Assembly (NCBI GenBank): GCA_937980625.1
Contig: CALJPJ010000018.1
Coordinates: 1-19,231, forward strand
From: an uncultured Bdellovibrionales bacterium
GTDB lineage: Bacteria; Bdellovibrionota; Bdellovibrionia; Bdellovibrionales; UBA1609
Length of the DNA: 19,231 bases
Direction: 5' to 3'
Shown here: in pieces, positions 14,555 through 19,231 of the stretch
Layout of the letters: every line of letters starts with the position of its first letter
Numbering within the stretch: the first letter of the stretch is position 1
Translations under genes and position numbers: made by a program
Notes under the pieces: generated by a model
What the model was told of the DNA's origin: nothing
Seen by the model: the letters and a program-made list of their open reading frames with translations, nothing else
Databases searched by the model: none

Positions 14555-17200
14555 ATGAAGAAAAGTTATATAGCAACATTTACTATTGTGTTTGTGAGTT
14601 TAGTTTTAGTCCTGAGCTTTCAAAACTGTGGGGGAGATCTTGGCTTAATTGATAATTTAAAAACTCAGTCAACATTAGCTCCATCTGAGCCGTTAGAGTT
14701 GAGTTCTGATGTGACTCAAATGCAAATGAGGTTAAATTCAAGTGATGAGGTCTTATTGCCTGAAGAAAATATAAATGTAGATTTAAATTTAGAAAGTCAG
14801 AATTTACAACTTACTGACAGTCAGGCTTCAGAGCAATTTTTACTGAGTAATAGTGAAGTGCAAGAGATTAGAGTCTTATTAAGGCTTATTCGAAAAATAA
14901 GTTTATCAGAGCGACGATGTAAAGAAATGGTTACAAGAGTTGACTACCCCAGTTTATCAGAGATGGATGAGCTACGACCTGAACCTATTATTGTGAACAC
15001 AAATGATGAAAGAAATATCATTTTAGGTGAATATGTAAACTGTAAGGCCAAGTACGATTTGGCCAAGCAAGAACGTAGAATGTTAAAAAGAATGATTTTA
15101 AGAATTATTTTAAGTAGAACACAGGTTCATTGCCCAACAAGTGGCTTAGTGGATCCGCCTGTGTGCTCAGAAGGGTCTTATTTAGTTAAGAAAGTAAGTA
15201 AAAACTATTGTGATAATGGTTATAAATGCGTTGAGCAGCCAAAACAGTGTTTAAATAATAATTTAATTATAGCTCCGCGTTGCCCAGCAAGTAGTTCACT
15301 AGTTAAAGTTTTTGAGGGCGGGTGTTTAGTTGGTTATAAGTGTGAATCCTCTCATCATATGTGTCCGCTATTACCTCAAATAGCAATCAAATGTGCTCCA
15401 GGTTATTTTCCTGTTGAGCAGTATGATGAAAATAAATGTGCCACAGGCTTAAAGTGCCAAAAGCCTCTTGAGTGTCCTGCGCGGTTAATCAATGGTGATT
15501 TAGCTAATTTGTGCAAAAGTAATGGAGGTAAGTATTTACCAATAAAAAATGAAGTTGGTTGTACTATTGATCATAAATGTGACATATCTTTTAATTGCCC
15601 TATCAATGTAAGAAGTAATTATAATCCCAATGAAGCTAGAGAGTGTTTAGCTGCTAGTGGAAAGTATTTGCCTATTAAAAACAAAAACCAATGTATAGTA
15701 GGTTATAATTGTATAGGGCAGTGTCGTAAGTATCATGAAAGACGACCAGCTGGCTGGGAAGAAGAGTGTGAGAAATCAGGTGGTAAAGTTATTCCTCCAT
15801 TAGCTAAAAATGGTTGTATACAACCATCAAAATGTGAAAGGCCAAATAATTGTCCAATCCCATTTGTTCCACATTATAACCCTGATAAAGATAAAGAATG
15901 TCGTGCATCTGGTGGAGAGTACCGCCCTATAAGAGAAAATAATTGTACTATTGGTTATGACTGTTTAAAGAAGTCTTGTCCTGATTTATTACCACTTCCA
16001 CCTGATTATCGCAAAGAATGTGAAGTGAGTGGTGGTGTATTGGTTTATCCAAAAACAATAAATGGGTGCACAGTGCCACCTATATGCAATAGACCTAAAA
16101 AGTGTACAAAAGTAATGCCTGTAGTATCTGAAAGCTTAATTAAACGATGTAAAGTTTTAGGTGGTAAGCTTAAGTTAGAAAGAAATGAAGATGGTTGTCC
16201 GTTGAGGTATGTTTGTGAGGGGAGTAAAGAGCCTTGTCTTACACCAGAACCATCATTTAATTTGATTAAAGAGTGTAAAGATAAAGGTGGAAACTTAGAG
16301 CCAATTAAGGGTGATAATCAATGTGCCGTTGGTTACCGTTGTAAGCAAACAAATTTTGAATGCCCTGCCACAACTCATGTTCAGAGAGTTTGTAAAGCAG
16401 GGGAAAGATTGGTGACACAAACAAACGAAAATGGCTGTATCATAGGCCACAAGTGTTTGCCAGATTATGATGGTCCAACAGCTTGTATCGCTACTCCAGT
16501 GCCTTATCCAAGCTGTACAGATGGAAAAAAAGCGGTTGAAAAAGTGGATCAAAATGGTTGTGTGACAGATTATAAGTGTGAAACTGATTCATGGAATTGC
16601 CCAGAGTTATTAGCGTTACCCCCATTTTGTGATAATGGTATGAGTTATGTAAAAGGTGAAGATGGTTGCGTAACGGGTTATAAGTGTAATGAGCCTGTTA
16701 ATTGTCTACTGTTAAGCCCGCCAGCTCCAGGCTTTTGTGGCGATGAGCAAATCGTATCTAGTGTCAAAGATAAGAGGGGTTGTACAGTTAGCTATGAATG
16801 TAAAGAACGAAATGCTGTTTGTAAGGCAGAGATACAAATAAAACCAGATTGTGGTGTCAATGCTTATGCCGAATTAAACAAAAGTTATAATGGTTGTTTT
16901 GCCGGTTGGACATGTAAGCCCAAATTAGATATCCCACATTTTTGTCCTATCATGACACAAGCAATGCCAATTTGTAAGCCACCATCAAAATCTAAAGTTA
17001 TTTCCGATAGTAATGGCTGTCGAATTGGTTTTAAATGCGTTAACTCTGAAAATGTTGGTGGAGTAACAACGATACCTAAAAATTGTCAAACTTGGTTTGA
17101 TGGGTGTAATAACTGTACTGTTGAAAACGGAAAATTATTAGGTTGTACAAAAAAAGCTTGTTTTGTAAGAGAGCCTAGTCAGTGTGTAAGTTATAAATAG
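14555..17200 (+). CDS. large lipoprotein with 16 four-cysteine repeats
   Basis: 881 residues from ATG 14555, which has AAGG eight bases upstream; the frame is open back to a TTG at 14507, but only the later start gives a normal signal peptide. That signal ends Ser-Phe-Gln-Asn-Cys25-Gly-Gly, probably lipidated. Residues 26-192 are polar and helical. Residues 193-828 hold 16 tandem units of ~40 residues, each C-x(8-15)-C-x(12-17)-C-x4-C, often ending Asn-Gly-Cys-x2-Gly-Tyr-Lys-Cys. Residues 843-881 form a separate six-Cys module (C844, C851, C854, C864, C869, C877). The repeats faintly recall antistasin-type inhibitor repeats but lack their full cysteine set. A long, disulfide-rich surface rod, adhesin or protease inhibitor is possible. 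It ends in the terminator at 17249. Confidence 0.8.
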   Translation: MKKSYIATFTIVFVSLVLVLSFQNCGGDLGLIDNLKTQSTLAPSEPLELSSDVTQMQMRLNSSDEVLLPEENINVDLNLESQNLQLTDSQASEQFLLSNSEVQEIRVLLRLIRKISLSERRCKEMVTRVDYPSLSEMDELRPEPIIVNTNDERNIILGEYVNCKAKYDLAKQERRMLKRMILRIILSRTQVHCPTSGLVDPPVCSEGSYLVKKVSKNYCDNGYKCVEQPKQCLNNNLIIAPRCPASSSLVKVFEGGCLVGYKCESSHHMCPLLPQIAIKCAPGYFPVEQYDENKCATGLKCQKPLECPARLINGDLANLCKSNGGKYLPIKNEVGCTIDHKCDISFNCPINVRSNYNPNEARECLAASGKYLPIKNKNQCIVGYNCIGQCRKYHERRPAGWEEECEKSGGKVIPPLAKNGCIQPSKCERPNNCPIPFVPHYNPDKDKECRASGGEYRPIRENNCTIGYDCLKKSCPDLLPLPPDYRKECEVSGGVLVYPKTINGCTVPPICNRPKKCTKVMPVVSESLIKRCKVLGGKLKLERNEDGCPLRYVCEGSKEPCLTPEPSFNLIKECKDKGGNLEPIKGDNQCAVGYRCKQTNFECPATTHVQRVCKAGERLVTQTNENGCIIGHKCLPDYDGPTACIATPVPYPSCTDGKKAVEKVDQNGCVTDYKCETDSWNCPELLALPPFCDNGMSYVKGEDGCVTGYKCNEPVNCLLLSPPAPGFCGDEQIVSSVKDKRGCTVSYECKERNAVCKAEIQIKPDCGVNAYAELNKSYNGCFAGWTCKPKLDIPHFCPIMTQAMPICKPPSKSKVISDSNGCRIGFKCVNSENVGGVTTIPKNCQTWFDGCNNCTVENGKLLGCTKKACFVREPSQCVSYK
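15131..17038 (+). repeat. coding tandem repeat: 16 divergent four-Cys units
   Basis: Units begin at C193 and end at C828 of the lipoprotein. Units 4-10 carry a longer first loop and a Gly-Gly or Ser-Gly pair after the second Cys (for example ECKDKGGNLEPI), whereas 1-3 and 11-16 are shorter. The DNA copies are well diverged, so the array is old or selected for diversity, not a fresh expansion. Confidence 0.85.
17081..17197 (+). other. six-Cys WFDGCN module, copy 1
   Basis: Residues 843-881 at the C-terminus of the 16-repeat lipoprotein, spacing C-x6-C-x2-C-x9-C-x4-C-x7-C. It matches copy 2 in the lipoprotein encoded at 8317-8805 at 20 of 39 positions without gaps. Confidence 0.85.
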
Positions 17201-17248
17201 GTTGCAAGGTTTTACAGGCATGTAAAAACTTTTAAGTTTTTCATTAAC

Positions 17249-17282
17249 AAAAAAAGGCCAATAAAATTATTGGCCTTTTTTT
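17249..17282. terminator. bidirectional intrinsic terminator
   Basis: A near-perfect ~15-bp stem with AAAAAAAGGCCAAT on the left and ATTGGCCTTTTTTT on the right, a four-base loop, and T runs on both strands. It lies between the convergent 16-repeat lipoprotein gene (stop 17200) and the HU/IHF gene (stop 17303). Confidence 0.93.
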
Positions 17283-17302
17283 ATTAATAATTTTTTTTAT
17301 TT

Positions 17303-17587
17303 TTATTTTTTAGAATTATTAACGGCATCTTTTAATTCTTTACCCACTTTAAAAAATGGAAGTTTTTTATCTTTAACTTCAATGACTTCACCAGTTCGTG
17401 GGTTTCGACCTTTGTAAGATCCATAGGCTCTGTTTACAAATGACCCAAAGCCTCTAATTTCAATTCGGTCACCTTTTAAAAGTGACTCCACCATCGAGTC
17501 AAAAATTGTGTTCACCACAGTTTCCGCTTTAACTCGAGTTATCTTTGCTCTTTCACTGATTAGATTAATTAAATCTGCTTTAGTCAT
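17303..17587 (-). CDS. HU/IHF family DNA-binding protein
   Basis: 94 residues, the standard length. The N-terminal helices (MTKADLINLI...) mediate dimerisation; GFGSF (46-50) precedes the DNA-binding beta arm with RNPRTGE (61-67), whose Pro63 intercalates in DNA in this family. The end Phe-Lys-Val-Gly-Lys-Glu-Leu-Lys-Asp is closest to IHF-beta (IhfB) among the classical members, but HU is not excluded. It bends and compacts DNA in the nucleoid. GGGGAT is five bases before the ATG. It is 122 bp downstream of the glycosyltransferase gene and probably has its own promoter. Confidence 0.92.
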   Translation of the reverse strand: MTKADLINLISERAKITRVKAETVVNTIFDSMVESLLKGDRIEIRGFGSFVNRAYGSYKGRNPRTGEVIEVKDKKLPFFKVGKELKDAVNNSKK

Positions 17588-17618
17588 AAAATCCCCGTAA
17601 ATGGTTGAAACTACTATA

Positions 17619-17646
17619 ATTGTAAGTTGATCTGGAAGAAAGTTAA
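17619..17646 (-). promoter_or_regulatory. possible promoter of the HU/IHF gene
   Basis: On the minus strand TTAACT (17641-17646) and TACAAT (17619-17624) are separated by 16 bases, with the ATG 31 bases after the -10 box. The -35 match is only partial. Confidence 0.3.
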
Positions 17647-17709
17647 AATGAAAAATACAAATTGCTGAAACTCAAAGCTAAAGTCGAGTTTAAGAGAGAT
17701 GAAATAGAA

Positions 17710-18954
17710 TTATTTTTTATAATTTCCAGTTGAAAGTAGTATATTGTGGTATGCGTCAATCATATTTGCCAGCATTTTCTTCATATCAAATAGGCTTAAA
17801 ATATTTTCTTGAGCTTTATTACTGATATCATTCACATTTATTTCATCATTAAAAATTTTTAAAATAAGCTGACTGAGCTCATATGTATCAGCTGGACGTA
17901 CTAAAAAACCATCTTCATTATGAGTAACAATAGTAGAAATGGGGCTGGCCTCAGAACCAATAATAACTCGTCTTTGGGCCATGGCTTCTAAAAGGGTAGA
18001 TTCATAACCTGAAGACTGATTACTTAAATTTATAAATACATCAGCAAGAGTTGTGTAGTCTGGGAACTCCATATTGCTAGGCGAATTAACATAAATAACT
18101 TTAGAGCCTAAGGCTAAATTATAAATCATTAACTCAATATTTTTAGCCAGTGGCAATTTACCAATTAAAATTAGACGTGCAGAGGGTTTTTTTATGGCGA
18201 CTTTTTCAAAAGATTTTAAAATACTTTTAATGACACTGACTTCATTCATATCAATTAAACTAACGGCAATCTTAGAGTGTTTAGGTAGGTTTAGTTTTTT
18301 TCTGAGTTCATCAGATTTTTCTCGCGGAGAAAGGTCAGTGACTTCTATTCCATAAGGTACATTGTAAGTCTTTTTACTTGGATAAAGGTAATACCTTTCT
18401 AGACTAATTTTTTGTACAGGAGTGGACACAAATATTCCGTCAGCTGATTTAAGCAGCTTTCTATCTCTAGAAAAGTAAGTTGTTAAAAATGTAAATGCGA
18501 CAGCAAGGCTCGTGCTTAAAATACTTTTAAGACTATCGTTCATCATACCTATAATAGAAAATACTTGCGACATGCTTGTAGATTCAACTCCATAGGCAAC
18601 TGCTGCATTATGCTTTTTTTTATTAAGACTAATATCAATTGCACTTGAATCTATACTATGAACAATATGAAAGGGTTTATTTTCATGTAGCTCCATAAAT
18701 TTATTATTTACTTTTTTAGTAAAATTTTTGAGTTGACCTTTTTCGTATAAAAAATAAGCTTTTACATTATCTTGAAGTATTTCAATTTTTTGATCAGGAT
18801 TTGACCAAGCTAAAACAGTGACGTCGTGATTTTTGGCTAAATTACGTGCAATTGGCCATAAAAAGCCATACTCACTTGAACGACCTAACATCGGGAAGTT
18901 TTTAGCAACAATACAAATATTTAATTTTTCAGGTATTTTTTTTTTACCAAACAT
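17710..18954 (-). CDS. glycosyltransferase, GT4-like (GT-B fold)
   Basis: 414 residues. The N-terminal Rossmann half starts Leu-Asn-Ile-Cys-Ile-Val-Ala-Lys-Asn-Phe-Pro and has the loop Gly-Arg-Ser-Ser-Glu-Tyr-Gly; the C-terminal half begins after a Val-Pro-Tyr-Gly-Ile-Glu stretch (~200), has Ala-Arg-Leu-Ile-Leu-Ile-Gly and ends in SGYESTLLEAMA (315-326). GT4 enzymes use nucleotide sugars to build surface polysaccharides or glycolipids. The family's EX7E motif is altered: the second Glu is E323 but the first position is Ser315, with another Glu at 318. A hydrophobic stretch at ~145-162 could touch the membrane. Its ATG follows the mutT-like stop directly (TGAATG), so the two are an operon. Donor and acceptor are unknown. 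Confidence 0.82.
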   Translation of the reverse strand: MFGKKKIPEKLNICIVAKNFPMLGRSSEYGFLWPIARNLAKNHDVTVLAWSNPDQKIEILQDNVKAYFLYEKGQLKNFTKKVNNKFMELHENKPFHIVHSIDSSAIDISLNKKKHNAAVAYGVESTSMSQVFSIIGMMNDSLKSILSTSLAVAFTFLTTYFSRDRKLLKSADGIFVSTPVQKISLERYYLYPSKKTYNVPYGIEVTDLSPREKSDELRKKLNLPKHSKIAVSLIDMNEVSVIKSILKSFEKVAIKKPSARLILIGKLPLAKNIELMIYNLALGSKVIYVNSPSNMEFPDYTTLADVFINLSNQSSGYESTLLEAMAQRRVIIGSEASPISTIVTHNEDGFLVRPADTYELSQLILKIFNDEINVNDISNKAQENILSLFDMKKMLANMIDAYHNILLSTGNYKK

Positions 18955-19231
18955 TCAAGATAATCTCATAACTTCTTTTTTTAACTGAGGAAGAACTTTA
19001 TTATTTGCCTCAGGAAGCTCAAAAGAATCTAACTTATCCCACTCAACCCATTTTATTTCTTGGTGGTGAAGGTTTTTAGGTTCTCCTTGCCAAAATTTAA
19101 CTAGGTAAAAGAGCAATAATATACCAGCTCCACTATAATCATGGGTCACAGCCATTAAAAGCTTATCAGGCTTCGCAGTTATGTCTAGCTCTTCATTAAG
19201 CTCTCTTGTTAAAGCTTGCTCAGGGCTTTCA
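18955..19231 (-). CDS. MutT-type NUDIX hydrolase, C-terminal part (partial)
   Basis: The gene runs off the right edge; 91 codons are visible, so the ATG at 19155 is internal. The start of the visible part reads E-x7-R-E-L-x-E-E-L-D-I, the second half of a Nudix box (the first Gly lies outside). The C-terminal half has a Trp-Gln-Gly-Glu-Pro turn, a Glu-Ile-Lys-Trp-Val-Glu-Trp strand, and Leu-Pro-Glu-Ala-Asn-Asn-Lys-Val-Leu-Pro, as in MutT and CTP pyrophosphohydrolases that remove oxidised or modified nucleotides such as 8-oxo-dGTP. The stop TGA abuts the ATG of the glycosyltransferase with no gap. Confidence 0.85.
   Translation of the reverse strand, partial: ESPEQALTRELNEELDITAKPDKLLMAVTHDYSGAGILLLFYLVKFWQGEPKNLHHQEIKWVEWDKLDSFELPEANNKVLPQLKKEVMRLS

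Noticed and set aside
15131..17038. The four-Cys repeats as EGF-like or Kazal domains.
   Set aside because: These need six cysteines per unit with other spacing; here each unit has four.

Overview
This is a strongly AT-rich chromosomal window from a Gram-negative bacterium, most likely a low-GC member of the Bdellovibrionota (Bdellovibrio/Bacteriovorax relatives). The main clue is the set of secreted lipoproteins. Their signal peptides end in Phe-Gln-Asn-Cys-Gly (twice) or Leu-Thr-Gln-Cys, an ending I associate with this group. The mix of complex I, a fused glycine decarboxylase, an EpmA-like enzyme and a lysine-rich H1-like protein also fits a free-living or predatory proteobacterium-like cell. 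I see no rRNA, tRNA, CRISPR array, transposase or phage gene. The taxonomic call is inference.

Layout. Positions 1-2267 (+) hold the end of nuoF, then nuoG and nuoI in a tightly overlapping respiratory complex I operon, with no nuoH between G and I. Positions 2351-2821 (+) encode a small Cys-containing lipoprotein. Positions 3005-4396 (-) encode a lipoprotein with a fibronectin-III-like region and a polysaccharide-lyase-14-like domain. A gene-poor stretch follows (4397-5060), holding a possible 25-residue basic peptide gene, a 48-bp-arm inverted repeat and a strong bidirectional terminator. Positions 5061-5987 (-) encode a LamG-like lipoprotein. Positions 6321-7634 (+) encode a COQ8-type ABC1 kinase, whose last codons lie inside a second, perfect 48-bp inverted repeat (7610-7794).

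From 12697 down to 7828 on the minus strand runs a chain of genes: DUF4286 protein, H1-like protein, gcvP, a Cys-rich lipoprotein and a NUDIX hydrolase. The last three are closely spaced and probably co-transcribed. Diverging from it, 12873-14180 (+) encodes an EpmA-like class II synthetase paralogue with an extra N-terminal domain. Positions 14555-17200 (+) encode an 881-residue lipoprotein with 16 four-cysteine repeats. A bidirectional terminator separates it from an HU/IHF gene (-). The right end (-) holds a glycosyltransferase directly downstream of a MutT-type NUDIX gene that runs off the window.

The genes do not form one obvious pathway; housekeeping genes (energy, glycine cleavage, translation factor modification, nucleoid proteins, nucleotide sanitation) alternate with cell-surface lipoproteins. 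The most unusual signals are two. First, a pair of long inverted repeats with different 48-bp arms but related GC-rich palindromic cores, both at convergent gene ends. Second, a six-cysteine module with identical cysteine spacing, shared by the 16-repeat lipoprotein and the small lipoprotein next to gcvP.
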